The notes under the pieces are model-generated. The model had not been told where the DNA came from, did not search any database, and worked only from the letters and a program-made list of their open reading frames with translations. Of a stretch of DNA of 64,000 nucleotides, positions 8,369-16,305 are shown piece after piece; positions within the stretch are counted from its first letter, which is position 1; every line of letters begins with the position of its first letter. The stretch comes from Spirochaetota bacterium. GTDB taxonomy: Bacteria; Spirochaetota; Spirochaetia; Treponematales; UBA12059. The stretch spans positions 62,001 through 126,000 of the forward strand of contig JAKLDN010000006.1 of the NCBI GenBank assembly GCA_022703505.1, read 5' to 3'. Made by a program: the position numbers and the translations under genes.

Positions 8369-9088
8369 TCACTCCTCGACTTCCGATCCGGACAGGATGC
8401 GCGACGGGTGGCGATCCTCCGAGGGCGGGATGTCCAGCTCCCCGAAGCCCGAGAGAGCCAGGAGTTCCACGGTCCCGCCCTCCATGGCGGCGGAATCCTC
8501 CGCCAGGGCGCCCCGGGGGGTCTGCACCACGTTGGACCGGGCCAGCACCCGGGTCTTCCCTCCGGCCCTGCAGCAAAGGTCGATGCGATAGCGGCTGTCC
8601 GGCTGGGGCAGGTTGATGTACCACTGGAGGTCGGATTCATCCACGGGGATGTCGAAGTGGTCCGCGTTCCGCGGGGTCTCTCCCCCCTCCTCCATCACCC
8701 GGAGAAACAGGCCCGGGAAGCCCGGGCCGGGCTCCCCGGCCCGGAGCTGGGCCTTCTCCTCGTCGTTCACGTCCCAGAAGGCGAAGGCCCAGGCGGTATC
8801 CCGCACCAGGAGCCGGATCATGGTCTCGTTGTAGCGGTTGTCGGAACACCATCCGGAATCCAGGGAGGTTTCCAGGATGTCGGCATCGGTGCCGCCGTAT
8901 TTCGTCTCTTCCAGTCGTTCGGAGGAGTCCAGGGCCTCCTCCCGCTCCTCGGAGTCCTCCGCCAGGGCCTCCAGGAGGGCCTCGACCAGGAAGGAACGCT
9001 CCAGACCCGCGGGCACGATCAGTCCCAGCTTGTCGGCGAGGGTGAGGAGCGCTTCGTCGGAAAGGGCCGAGAGCTTTTCGATGTTCAC
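8369..9088 (-). CDS. DUF4912 protein with Rho-N/SAP-like N-terminus
   Basis: The 239 residues start with a helical Rho-N-like segment (LSALSDEALLTLADKLGL.. LVEALLEAL), then an acidic linker rich in Glu and Ser. The DUF4912 domain follows (RLLVRDTAWAFAFWDVND, FFDIPVDE-like and WYINLPQPDSRYRIDL stretches). DUF4912 proteins are commonly encoded beside GH57 proteins, and here the pair is separated by 2 nt. No enzyme motif is visible, and the fold resembles carbohydrate-binding Ig-like modules. I chose the GTG at 9088. An in-frame TTG at 9124 is possible, but its TTGACA looks like the -35 box instead. Confidence 0.8.
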   Translation of the reverse strand: MNIEKLSALSDEALLTLADKLGLIVPAGLERSFLVEALLEALAEDSEEREEALDSSERLEETKYGGTDADILETSLDSGWCSDNRYNETMIRLLVRDTAWAFAFWDVNDEEKAQLRAGEPGPGFPGLFLRVMEEGGETPRNADHFDIPVDESDLQWYINLPQPDSRYRIDLCCRAGGKTRVLARSNVVQTPRGALAEDSAAMEGGTVELLALSGFGELDIPPSEDRHPSRILSGSEVEE

Positions 9089-9124
9089 TACCCTATCTTC
9101 TCCGTAAGGATTTTCGATTGTCAA
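9089..9124 (-). promoter_or_regulatory. Possible leaderless promoter of the DUF4912/GH57 operon
   Basis: TTGACA (9119-9124), an 18-nt spacer and a weak GAAGAT -10 box sit 6 nt before the GTG start. A GGAGA sequence about 10 nt upstream of the GTG could alternatively act as a ribosome site, so leaderless initiation is less certain here than elsewhere. Confidence 0.4.
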
Positions 9125-9177
9125 GCCCGCCGGGAGAAGGGGGATCGTCCGGCGCGGGTCCCGGTACGAAGGGGCCC

Positions 9178-10305
9178 TCAGGGGGCCGGGGATTCCCCGG
9201 TTTCCTGTCCCGCGGACTTGCGGCCCCGGGACCTGCGGCGGCGGCGTTTACGGGGAGGCTTGGGGGGACTCTCGGGTCGGATGAACACCGAGGCCACCGC
9301 CGTCTCCAGCTCGATCCTGGGCATGTTGAGGGGCGAAAGCAGCTCCCGGGCGGCCTGCACCGCCATGCGGAAGACCTCGGAGGGCTCGCCCACGGGATGC
9401 TCCGCGCAGAGGGCCGCCACCTCGTCCCGGAGCACGAAGGCCAGGAGTCCCGCCAGGGCCTTGTCCGCCTTGGCCTCGATGTGGCGGTCCAGTTCGGCCA
9501 GGGCGGAGAAAAAAGCCTCCTTGCGCGCCGGGGACCCGGCCAGGCGCACGGCCAGGGCGGGCAGGATGCCGGGCAGGAGGCGGTAGCGATCCAGGTGGCG
9601 GAAGATCTCCATGGCTCGACCGGAACCGAGGATCTTGATGGCCTCCTCGGTCAGGCGGGAGGGGGACGCCGTGGACAGCAGGTTCGCGTGGGAGCGGATG
9701 GCCCAGCCGGTGCGGAAGGGTATCCGGAACCCCGTGATCGCCGCGTACTTGGCGGCCCGGATCATGCGGACCGGATCCTCCTTGAAGATCGTCTTCAGGG
9801 GAATGACCGGCTTGATGACCCGGGCCTCCATGTCCTTGTACCCGCCCACGTAGTCCACCAGCAGGTTGTCCACGGGATCGAAGTACAGGGCGTTCATGGT
9901 GAAGTCCCGTCGGAGGGCGTCCTCCTCGATGGTCCCGTAGGTGTTCCCGATGGTGCCGTCGGCGATGGAGCGGTAGGTGGAGACCTCGAAGATCTTCCGG
10001 CCCGCGTAGACGTGGACCAGGCGGAAACGCCGGCCGATCACCCGGCTGTTCCGGAAGATCTTCCGGATCCGGGGCGGTTGGGCGTCCGTGACGATGTCGA
10101 AGTCCTTGGGACGCCGGCCCTGGAGCATGTCCCGAACCGCGCCTCCCACGATGTAGGCCGAGTGCCCGTTGGCCCGGAGGTGCTCCACGATGCGCAGGGC
10201 GTCGGGATCGATGGATCTTCTTTCAATGCGGTGTTCCGCCGCGGTGTAGACGAGCGCCCGCTTGACCGGGCGGCCGTCGCTTCCCGTACTGTATCGAACG
10301 AGCAA
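9178..10305 (-). CDS. pcnB: Poly(A) polymerase / tRNA nucleotidyltransferase family protein (PcnB-like)
   Basis: A 375-residue class II nucleotidyltransferase with GGAVRD (54-59) and the metal-binding DFD (68-70). VIGRRFRLVHV fits the signature used to separate bacterial poly(A) polymerases from CCA-adding enzymes. RRDFTMNALYFD and the RNA-binding helices (EDPVRMIRAAKYAA) follow. The C-terminus is a very basic tail (PRKRRRRRSRGRK), as in PcnB proteins. It would add 3' poly(A) tails that promote RNA decay. The tRNA and tmRNA in this window do not encode CCA, so a CCA-adding role is also conceivable. Start is a TTG at 10305 with AGAGG upstream. Confidence 0.85.
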   Translation of the reverse strand: MLVRYSTGSDGRPVKRALVYTAAEHRIERRSIDPDALRIVEHLRANGHSAYIVGGAVRDMLQGRRPKDFDIVTDAQPPRIRKIFRNSRVIGRRFRLVHVYAGRKIFEVSTYRSIADGTIGNTYGTIEEDALRRDFTMNALYFDPVDNLLVDYVGGYKDMEARVIKPVIPLKTIFKEDPVRMIRAAKYAAITGFRIPFRTGWAIRSHANLLSTASPSRLTEEAIKILGSGRAMEIFRHLDRYRLLPGILPALAVRLAGSPARKEAFFSALAELDRHIEAKADKALAGLLAFVLRDEVAALCAEHPVGEPSEVFRMAVQAARELLSPLNMPRIELETAVASVFIRPESPPKPPRKRRRRRSRGRKSAGQETGESPAP

Positions 10306-10351
10306 ACGGACCTCTGATTCTGCACGCTGGGGTGCGGTAATTCTTGCGGGG

Positions 10352-10382
10352 ATTATACTCCGCGGGGATCGGGCCGCGTCAA
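10352..10382 (-). promoter_or_regulatory. pcnB promoter
   Basis: A perfect TATAAT (10352-10357) with TTGACG (10377-10382) at a long 19-nt spacing. The -35 box overlaps the stop codon of the upstream hydrolase gene. The predicted leader is about 45 nt. Confidence 0.55.
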
Positions 10383-11326
10383 GAACCGGGATTCCGGATC
10401 GCGCCGGCGCGCCCGTCCAGCCAATCCGCCAGGTCCCGGGTCACTTCGTCCCGGTTGACCTCGTTCAGGCTCTCGTGCCGGCCCCCGGGATACAGCCTGA
10501 GCGAGACGTCCCGGATCCCCGCGGCCCGGTACGAGGCCGCCAGGCGCTCCGCTCCCCCGGAGGCCGCCCCGACGGGGTCCGCGGCCCCCGCGAAGATGTA
10601 GATCGGCAGGGCCTGCGGGATGCGGGCGACGTTCCGGGGGTCCTCCACGAATTTCGTCCCCTCGTTCATGTCCCGGTACCAGTCCCAGGTGCACACGAAG
10701 CCGCAGTCCGGGTCCGCGATGTAGGCGTCCACCTCCGCAGGATCCCGGGACAGCCAGTCCTGGGGGGTGCGGACCGGGCTGAAGGGCTTGGCGTAGGAGC
10801 CCAGGGTCAACCCGTGGGCGAAATTCGCGATCCCCCGCCCCCCCTGGAGAGCCCGCCCCGCGGCTACGATGAGGTCGCCGGCGGCGGCCAGGAAGGGATC
10901 GAGGGCCAGGGGCCCGGAGAGAGCGCAGCCCGCCAGGCTCTTCCCGTACAGGGAGACGTAGCACCGTGCCAGGGAGCTCCCCATGGAGTGCCCCAGCAGG
11001 AAGACGGGGAGCCCCGGACGCTCCGCGGCCATTCGACCTCGGACTTCCTCCAGGTCGTCCACCACCCGCCGGAAGCCGTCCCGGGCCGCGAACCAGCCGC
11101 GGCCGCCGGAAGCCCGGGCGGTCCCGCCGTGCCCCCGGTGGTCCGGGGCCCAGACCTCGTAGCCCCGGACGGTCAGGGCGGAAGCCAGGCGGGCGTACCG
11201 CCCCGAATGCTCCGCGACCCCGTGGACGACCAGGAGCAGGGCCTTGGGCGGGGAGTCCCCGGCCCAGCGCCGCACGAAGATGCCTACGCCGTCGGAGGAG
11301 GTGTGGGTAAAGGTGGATGAGTTCAT
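10379..11326 (-). CDS. Alpha/beta hydrolase, lysophospholipase/monoacylglycerol lipase-like
   Basis: A 315-residue S33-type hydrolase. The oxyanion region is VVHGVAEHSGRY (33-44), the fingerprint is PDHRGHGGT (61-69), and the nucleophile elbow GHSMGS puts Ser114 as nucleophile. The likely Asp is in FAGAADPVG and the likely His in GGRHESLNE. This pattern matches monoglyceride lipase-like or lysophospholipase proteins; the substrate is unknown. There is no signal peptide, so it is cytosolic. The ATG comes 6 nt after a TATACT box without a Shine-Dalgarno sequence. It may be co-transcribed with pcnB, although pcnB has its own promoter. Confidence 0.85.
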   Translation of the reverse strand: MNSSTFTHTSSDGVGIFVRRWAGDSPPKALLLVVHGVAEHSGRYARLASALTVRGYEVWAPDHRGHGGTARASGGRGWFAARDGFRRVVDDLEEVRGRMAAERPGLPVFLLGHSMGSSLARCYVSLYGKSLAGCALSGPLALDPFLAAAGDLIVAAGRALQGGRGIANFAHGLTLGSYAKPFSPVRTPQDWLSRDPAEVDAYIADPDCGFVCTWDWYRDMNEGTKFVEDPRNVARIPQALPIYIFAGAADPVGAASGGAERLAASYRAAGIRDVSLRLYPGGRHESLNEVNRDEVTRDLADWLDGRAGAIRNPGS

Positions 11327-11332
11327 GGGAAA

Positions 11333-11362
11333 AGTATAGTTGGTAAATAGGTGAATAGTGAA
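11333..11362 (-). promoter_or_regulatory. Hydrolase promoter (leaderless type), inside the repeat
   Basis: TTCACT (11357-11362), an 18-nt spacer and TATACT (11333-11338) point leftward, and the ATG starts 6 nt later. The -35 box is supplied by one GTGAATAG repeat unit. Confidence 0.55.
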
Positions 11363-11420
11363 TAGTTAATAGGTGAAACGGCAGTACCCATTCACACATT
11401 CACCTATTCACCCATTCACT
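11341..11420. repeat. Inverted GTGAATAG-unit repeat, copy 1
   Basis: The left arm (11341-11378) holds GTAAATAGGTGAATAGTG-type units, and the right arm (11388-11420) holds the complementary CCCATTCAC, ACATTCAC and CTATTCAC units. The arms can pair as an imperfect 30-nt stem around a short centre. A second copy lies at 16207-16292. No gene is present in it. Confidence 0.75.
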
Positions 11421-11426
11421 TTCCTC

Positions 11427-11454
11427 TAATCTTTTTCACCCTTCCTGCCGATAT
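11427..11454 (+). promoter_or_regulatory. Sigma-28 (FliA-type) promoter of flagellin gene 1
   Basis: TAAT (11427-11430), 16 nt, then GCCGATAT (11447-11454) fits the FliA consensus TAAA-N15-GCCGATAA with one mismatch in each box. It lies 218 nt before the flagellin ATG, so the 5' leader would be about 210 nt. Confidence 0.65.
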
Positions 11455-11613
11455 TCTGAGCGGAGAAGGTCCGCCCGGACGTCACCTGCGGCTGCCGGGC
11501 GCCCCTTCACTATATCGCATCCGGCGCGATACGGCCCGAGGCCCGGGAGGGCGGATCGGGCGTGCCGGGAAAGGGGGATGGAACGGCGCCCGGGCCGGAA
11601 GGCTGAATGGGCG

Positions 11614-11653
11614 TCGCGCGATCGAACCGCGAGGCAAGGATGTCTCGCGCGAT
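11614..11653 (+). promoter_or_regulatory. Structured leader before flagellin 1
   Basis: The long leader ends in mutually exclusive pairings. TCGCGCGA at 11614 and again at 11645 is self-complementary and can pair with itself, while CGCGAG (11628-11633) pairs with CTCGCG (11644-11649). Both lie just upstream of the AAGGAGG ribosome site. Confidence 0.35.
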
Positions 11654-11672
11654 ACATTCAAGGAGGAACTAG

Positions 11673-12533
11673 ATGATCATCAACCACAACCTGAGCGCCA
11701 TGTTCGCGGACCGCAACCTGCGGGTCAACGGTACCTACATCGACAAGAACATGGAAAAGCTCTCGTCCGGACTGCGGATCAACCGCGCCGGGGACGACGC
11801 CTCCGGGCTCGCCGTTTCCGAGAAGATGCGCTCCCAGATCCGCGGCCTCAACCAGGCCAGCAAGAACGCCGCCAACGGAATCTCCTTCATCCAGACCACG
11901 GAAGGCTACCTCCAGGAATCCCAGGACATCATCCAGAGGCTCCGGGAGCTCGCCGTACAGGCTTCGAACGGGATCTACAGCTCCGAGGACCGGATGCAGA
12001 TCCAGGTGGAAGTCTCCCAGCTGGTGGACGAGATCGACCGCATCGCCAGCCACGCCCAGTTCAACGGCATGAACCTGCTGACCGGCCGCTTCGCCCGGGA
12101 AACCGGGGAGAACATCCCCACCGGCTCCATGTGGTTCCACATCGGCGCCAACATGGACCAGCGCGAGCGGGTCTACATCGGCACCATGACCGCCAAGGCC
12201 CTGGGCGTCAAGGACCCGGGCAGCGAGGCGATCATCACCTTCTCCGGCCCCGACAGCGCCAACCGCTCCATCGGGATCCTGGACGCCGCCCTCAAGGTGG
12301 TCAACAAGCAGCGCGCCGACCTGGGCGCCTACCAGAACCGCCTGGAGCACGCGGTCCGCGGCATCGACATCGGCGCCGAGAACCTGCAGGCCGCCGAGAG
12401 CCGGATCCGGGACGCCGACATGGCCAACGAAATGGTGGACTACACCAAGAACAGGATCCTGGTCCAGTCCGCGAGCGCCATGCTGGCCCAGGCCAACCAG
12501 AAGACGGCCACGGTCTTGCAGCTGCTCCAGTAG
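11673..12533 (+). CDS. flaB: Flagellin FlaB-type core filament protein 1
   Basis: The 286 residues form a compact flagellin with only the conserved N-terminal D0/D1 helices ([16 protein letters not shown].. [30 protein letters not shown]) and C-terminal helices ([20 protein letters not shown].. [11 protein letters not shown]). A short middle replaces the variable D2/D3 domains, as in spirochaete FlaB proteins, which build the periplasmic filament core. There is no signal peptide, so export is by the flagellar secretion apparatus. A strong AAGGAGG lies just upstream. A Rho-independent hairpin follows, so it can be transcribed as a single-gene message. Confidence 0.93.
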   Translation: MIINHNLSAMFADRNLRVNGTYIDKNMEKLSSGLRINRAGDDASGLAVSEKMRSQIRGLNQASKNAANGISFIQTTEGYLQESQDIIQRLRELAVQASNGIYSSEDRMQIQVEVSQLVDEIDRIASHAQFNGMNLLTGRFARETGENIPTGSMWFHIGANMDQRERVYIGTMTAKALGVKDPGSEAIITFSGPDSANRSIGILDAALKVVNKQRADLGAYQNRLEHAVRGIDIGAENLQAAESRIRDADMANEMVDYTKNRILVQSASAMLAQANQKTATVLQLLQ

Positions 12534-12556
12534 CGTAGTATACTATAAAAGGCGAA

Positions 12557-12588
12557 GGGCGCCCCCGGATCTTCCCGGGGCGCCTTTT
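12557..12588 (+). terminator. Terminator after flagellin 1
   Basis: GGCG-C-CCCCGG pairs with CCGGGGCGCC (one bulged C), followed by TTTT at 12584-12587, 24 nt after the flagellin stop. Confidence 0.75.
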
Positions 12589-12821
12589 GCGGCACCGCGG
12601 GCGTCCGCCGGCCTTTCGCCGCCGGGCGGCCCATGAGATCTTTGAAAAACACTCTCCTATGCGTACATGAGGCGGGATTTCGGCCTACGGAAGGGCCGAG
12701 CTCCCGCCGCACGGGGTAAGACGGACGGGAAACGGCGCGGACCTATTGTTTTCCGACCCCACGGCCATGTGCGCGGGATGTGCGGCCAGGACGGCCGCTC
12801 AAGGCCTTCAAGGAGGGTTAT

Positions 12822-13670
12822 ATGATCATCAACCACAACATGAGCGCGATGTACGCCAACCGTTCTCTCGGCGTGACCCAGCTCGACCTGAACAAGAACA
12901 TCGAGAAGCTCAGCTCCGGCCTGCGGATCAACCGCGCCGGGGACGACGCTTCCGGGCTCGCGGTGTCCGAAAAGCTGCGCAGCCAGGTTCGGGGTCTCAA
13001 TCAGGCGACCAAGAACATCGAGAACGGGGTTTCGTTCATCCAGACCACGGAAGGGTACCTGCAGGAATCGCAGGACATCCTGCACCGGATCCGGGAGCTC
13101 GCCGTGCAGTCGGCCAACGGCATCTACAGCGCCGAGGACCGCATGCAGATTCAGGTCGAGGTCTCCCAGCTGGTGGACGAGATCAACCGGATCGCCAGCC
13201 ACGCCCAGTTCAACGGCATGAACATCCTGACGGGACGCTTCGCCAAGGAAGGGACCCAGGTCATGCAGTTCCAGGTGGGCGCGAACATGGACCAGAACGA
13301 GCGCGTCTTCATCGGCACCATGACCGCCCAGGCTCTCGGACTTCAGGGAGCCCAGGGGTCGGCGGAACAGATCGCCATCGACGACCCGACCAAGGCCAAC
13401 GCCGCGATCGGAACCGTGGATGCCGCTCTGCGCGTCGTGTCCAAGCAGCGGGCCGACCTGGGCGCCTACCAGAACCGCTTCGAGATGGCCGCCAAGGGCG
13501 TCGCCATCGCCGCGGAGAACCTGCAGGCCGCCGAGAGCCGGATCCGGGACACGGACATGGCCTCCCAGATGGTGGACTACGTCAAGAACCAGATCCTGAG
13601 CCAGGCCGGCGGAGCCATGCTCGCCCAGGCCAACACGCGCTCCCAGTCGGTGATGCAGATCCTAGCCTAG
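12822..13670 (+). CDS. flaB: Flagellin FlaB-type core filament protein 2
   Basis: A 282-residue paralogue of the preceding flagellin, nearly identical in the terminal helices ([17 protein letters not shown].. [47 protein letters not shown]) and diverged mainly in the centre (about 150-205). I chose the ATG at 12822 because it matches the paralogue start and follows AAGGAGG; the frame opens 42 nt earlier. Multiple FlaB subunits in one filament are typical of spirochaetes. The 290 bp upstream hold the flagellin 1 terminator and a possible TTGAAA-N16-TACATG promoter. I see no clear sigma-28 site. Confidence 0.93.
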   Translation: MIINHNMSAMYANRSLGVTQLDLNKNIEKLSSGLRINRAGDDASGLAVSEKLRSQVRGLNQATKNIENGVSFIQTTEGYLQESQDILHRIRELAVQSANGIYSAEDRMQIQVEVSQLVDEINRIASHAQFNGMNILTGRFAKEGTQVMQFQVGANMDQNERVFIGTMTAQALGLQGAQGSAEQIAIDDPTKANAAIGTVDAALRVVSKQRADLGAYQNRFEMAAKGVAIAAENLQAAESRIRDTDMASQMVDYVKNQILSQAGGAMLAQANTRSQSVMQILA

Positions 13671-13748
13671 GAAAACCGTTATTGCGGGCTTAGCGTCGAA
13701 GAGATTTCTGGACGTCTTCTTTTTGCCGCGGCCCGCGGCAGACCCAGG

Positions 13749-13785
13749 ACGGGAGGGGATCGCGCCCCTCTCCCGTTCTTTTCTT
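13749..13785 (+). terminator. Probable terminator between flagellin 2 and flaG
   Basis: ACGGGAGGGG (13749-13758) pairs with CCCCTCTCCCGT (13765-13776) with a 2-nt bulge, followed by the T-rich TCTTTTCTT. A short TGCCGCG/CGCGGCA hairpin lies just before it. Confidence 0.6.
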
Positions 13786-13804
13786 CCCGTTCGAGGAGGA
13801 AGAC

Positions 13805-14134
13805 ATGGATGTTTCCGTTATACAGCACGGCTTGCCCCAGGCGGAGATCCTGAGGGAAGCCGCGGCGCGGGAAGCCGCGGCACGGACCGCCCCCTCCCCC
13901 GCCCCCCAGGAGCCGGTCAACATGGAGCTGGTCTTGAGCGAGCTCCAGCAGGTCAGCCAGGCCTTCAACCGCCGCCTCTCCTTCGCCCTGAACGAAAAGC
14001 TCGACCAGGTGGTGGTCAAGGTGATCGATTCGGAGACCGATAAGATCATCAAGGAGATCCCGCCCGCAGAGCTCCAGCACGTCCACGAGAGAATCCGCGA
14101 GGTGATCGGAATCCTGTTCGACGAGCGGGCGTGA
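13805..14134 (+). CDS. flaG: FlaG family flagellar protein
   Basis: A small 109-residue FlaG protein. The C-terminal domain has the typical LSFALNEKLDQVVVKVIDSETDKIIKEIPPAELQHVHERI (about 60-98), preceded by a variable Ala/Pro-rich N-terminus. FlaG influences filament length in other bacteria; its exact role is not known. A GAGGAGGAAG ribosome site precedes the ATG. It lies between flagellin 2 and fliD, the usual place for flaG. Confidence 0.9.
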   Translation: MDVSVIQHGLPQAEILREAAAREAAARTAPSPAPQEPVNMELVLSELQQVSQAFNRRLSFALNEKLDQVVVKVIDSETDKIIKEIPPAELQHVHERIREVIGILFDERA

Positions 14135-14199
14135 CGAACCCGCCGGAGGGGCTCGGAGCCTCTTCGGCATCTTGATCGGTAAGGAAGGCCTCGTCCGCC

Positions 14200-16206
14200 A
14201 TGTCGGACATTACGATCCCCGGCGTCACCAGCAAGTACGACACCAAGAAACTCATCGAAGACCTGATGAAGGTCGAACGCATACCCCGGGACCGCGCCGA
14301 GGAGCAGCTGAAGGCCCTTCAGCTGCAGAAGACGGCCTGGCAGGACGTCAACCGTAGTATAGTCCGGGCCCGGGAGACCTCCCGAGCCCTGTTCTCCTTC
14401 CAGAACCCCTTCAACGAGCGTATCGCCAAGTCCTCGGACGAGGGCGTCCTGACGGCCGCGGCCACCCGGGAAGCCCTGGAGGACGAGCACACCATCGTCG
14501 TCAAGCAGACCGCCTCCGCGGACCGATTCCTCTCCGGCCGCCTGGCCTCGGACTACAGGGTACCGGCGGGCGACTACGCCTTCACCGTGGGCGACCGGGC
14601 CGTCAGCCTTAAATTCTCGGGCGGGACCCTCAAGGAGTTCGCCGACGCCCTCACCCGCAAGGGCGGGGACATCCTCCGCGCCCGGGTGATCCCGGTATCC
14701 AAGTCCGAACAGTCCATCGTAATCGAGTCCCTGAAGACGGGCTCCAAGAATCGCCTGGGATTCGAAGGCGCGGCCCGCGACTGGGCCCTGGCCTCGGGCC
14801 TGGTGGAGGAAGCCCGCTCGAGCCGCCGGGATCTGGCCACCGGGTCGGCCCAGCCCTTCGAGAAACCCCTGGATCGCAGCCTGGTGCGGGCCGAGCCGGG
14901 CTCCCTGGCGGTCGGCCCGGGCGGGGAGGCCAAGCTTCCCGTCTCCCCCTCCCTTTCAACGAAGGGTCTCGTGCTGGAGATGGAGGTACGGGTGACCCGC
15001 CGGACGGAGCCTCCCGCCCCGGCGGGCCCTCCCCCGGGACCCTCCATTTCGGCCCCGGGCTCCATCACCTACGAGGGGATCACGATCACCGCGGATCCCT
15101 CGGATCCCCAGGTGCCCGCCTGGACCCCCCCGCCGCCTCCGACGCGGACGGACGATCCGGTCGTGCTCTTCCTGTCCGACGGGGCGGGCCGATCGGTGCC
15201 CCTCCCCGCCCAGCCGGATTCCGAGGAGTTCCGCACGGTTTCGGTGACCTTGTCGGACTACCTGGCGGACTTTTCCGGTCTTGGGATCCGCAACCGCAAC
15301 ACCCATAGGGACGTGGAAGTCCGTAACGTCCGGGTCTACGATCCCACGGAAACCGGGGGCCTGCGGCCTCGGGATCCCGTGGACACCTCCCGGGACGCGA
15401 TCGTCTCCCTGGAGGGGATCGAGGTGGTCCGGGACACCAATTCCATCTCCGACCTGATCCCCGGGGTGACCCTGAACCTCCAGGAGGCTTCGGACAAGAA
15501 GATACGCCTCAAGGTGGAGCCGGACCGGGAAAAATCCAAGGAAGCCATCATCGAGATGGTGGGGAACTATAACCGCCTGATGGCGGACATCAACATCCTC
15601 TCCCGGAACGACGAGCGCCTGGTACAGGAAATCTCGTACTACACCGAGGAGGAGCGGAAGACCGCCACGGCGCGCCTGGGTCTCCTGCAGGGCGATTCCA
15701 CCCTGAACCTGCTCCGGACCTCCATGCAGAGGATCACCACGAATCCCCAGCCGGTCGGGGAGACCAGCGAGGTCCTGGGCCGCATCGGGATATCCACGAA
15801 CGCCGCCCGAGGCGGAGCGGGAGGCTACGACGCGTCCCGCCTCCGGGGTTACCTGGAGATCGACGAGGAAGCCCTCGGGAAGGCCCTCAGGGACGACTTC
15901 GAGACCGTCCGCCGGCTGTTCGGATACGACACGGACGGGGACCTGCTTGTGGACTCCGGCGTCGCCTTCGGACTGGACGCCCTCTACCGGCCCTACGTCG
16001 AGACCGGGGGCATACTGGCCGTGAAGACCCGGACCTTCGATACCCAGATTTCCAGCCAACAGACCCGGATCGAGACCCTGGACCGCCAGCTCGTGGCCAA
16101 GGAGGCGGAGCTCCGGCGGAAGTACGGCATGATGGAAGGAGCCCTCCAGGGCATGGAGCGCTCTTCCCAGGATATCAGCAATTTTATGAAACAGAACGAT
16201 AATTAG
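14200..16206 (+). CDS. fliD: Flagellar hook-associated protein 2, filament cap
   Basis: A 668-residue FliD. The N-terminal FliD_N domain begins MSDITIPGVTSKYDTKKLIEDLMKVE with the LQxQKTAWQDVNR helix. The C-terminal FliD_C region includes GVTLNLQEAS, YNRLMADIN and a coiled-coil ending (TQISSQQTRIETLDRQL.. SSQDISNFMKQ). A Pro-rich insert (about residues 265-330, PPAPAGPPPGP and WTPPPPPTRTDD) makes it longer than enterobacterial FliD, in the size range I recall for spirochaetes. It would cap the filament tip and help flagellin assemble. A possible ribosome site, AAGGAAGG, lies about 12 nt upstream. Confidence 0.93.
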   Translation: MSDITIPGVTSKYDTKKLIEDLMKVERIPRDRAEEQLKALQLQKTAWQDVNRSIVRARETSRALFSFQNPFNERIAKSSDEGVLTAAATREALEDEHTIVVKQTASADRFLSGRLASDYRVPAGDYAFTVGDRAVSLKFSGGTLKEFADALTRKGGDILRARVIPVSKSEQSIVIESLKTGSKNRLGFEGAARDWALASGLVEEARSSRRDLATGSAQPFEKPLDRSLVRAEPGSLAVGPGGEAKLPVSPSLSTKGLVLEMEVRVTRRTEPPAPAGPPPGPSISAPGSITYEGITITADPSDPQVPAWTPPPPPTRTDDPVVLFLSDGAGRSVPLPAQPDSEEFRTVSVTLSDYLADFSGLGIRNRNTHRDVEVRNVRVYDPTETGGLRPRDPVDTSRDAIVSLEGIEVVRDTNSISDLIPGVTLNLQEASDKKIRLKVEPDREKSKEAIIEMVGNYNRLMADINILSRNDERLVQEISYYTEEERKTATARLGLLQGDSTLNLLRTSMQRITTNPQPVGETSEVLGRIGISTNAARGGAGGYDASRLRGYLEIDEEALGKALRDDFETVRRLFGYDTDGDLLVDSGVAFGLDALYRPYVETGGILAVKTRTFDTQISSQQTRIETLDRQLVAKEAELRRKYGMMEGALQGMERSSQDISNFMKQNDN

Positions 16207-16292
16207 AAGTGTGAATAGGTGAATGGGTGAATACGTGAATAGATCGCTGCAAGTATCCTATTCACCTATTCACATATTCACCCATTCACCTC
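16207..16292. repeat. Inverted GTGAATAG-unit repeat, copy 2
   Basis: The left arm (16210-16242) has four GTGAATAG-like units with small changes (GTGAATAGGTGAATGG, GTGAATACGTGAATAG), and the right arm (16256-16292) holds the complementary TATTCACC, TATTCACA and CCATTCAC units. It sits in the 99-nt gap between two co-directional flagellar-cluster genes, so it would be transcribed as an RNA stem. Confidence 0.75.
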
Positions 16293-16305
16293 CTCAGGAG
16301 ACGGC

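Noticed and set aside
11341-11420. CRISPR array
   Set aside because: The GTGAATAG units are only 7-8 nt, have no spacers of constant length and are arranged as an inverted repeat; no cas genes are nearby.
12600-12821. Sigma-28 promoter for the second flagellin
   Set aside because: GCCGA occurs but without a TAAA box at the right distance. A weak TTGAAA/TACATG pair is the best candidate and is only mentioned.
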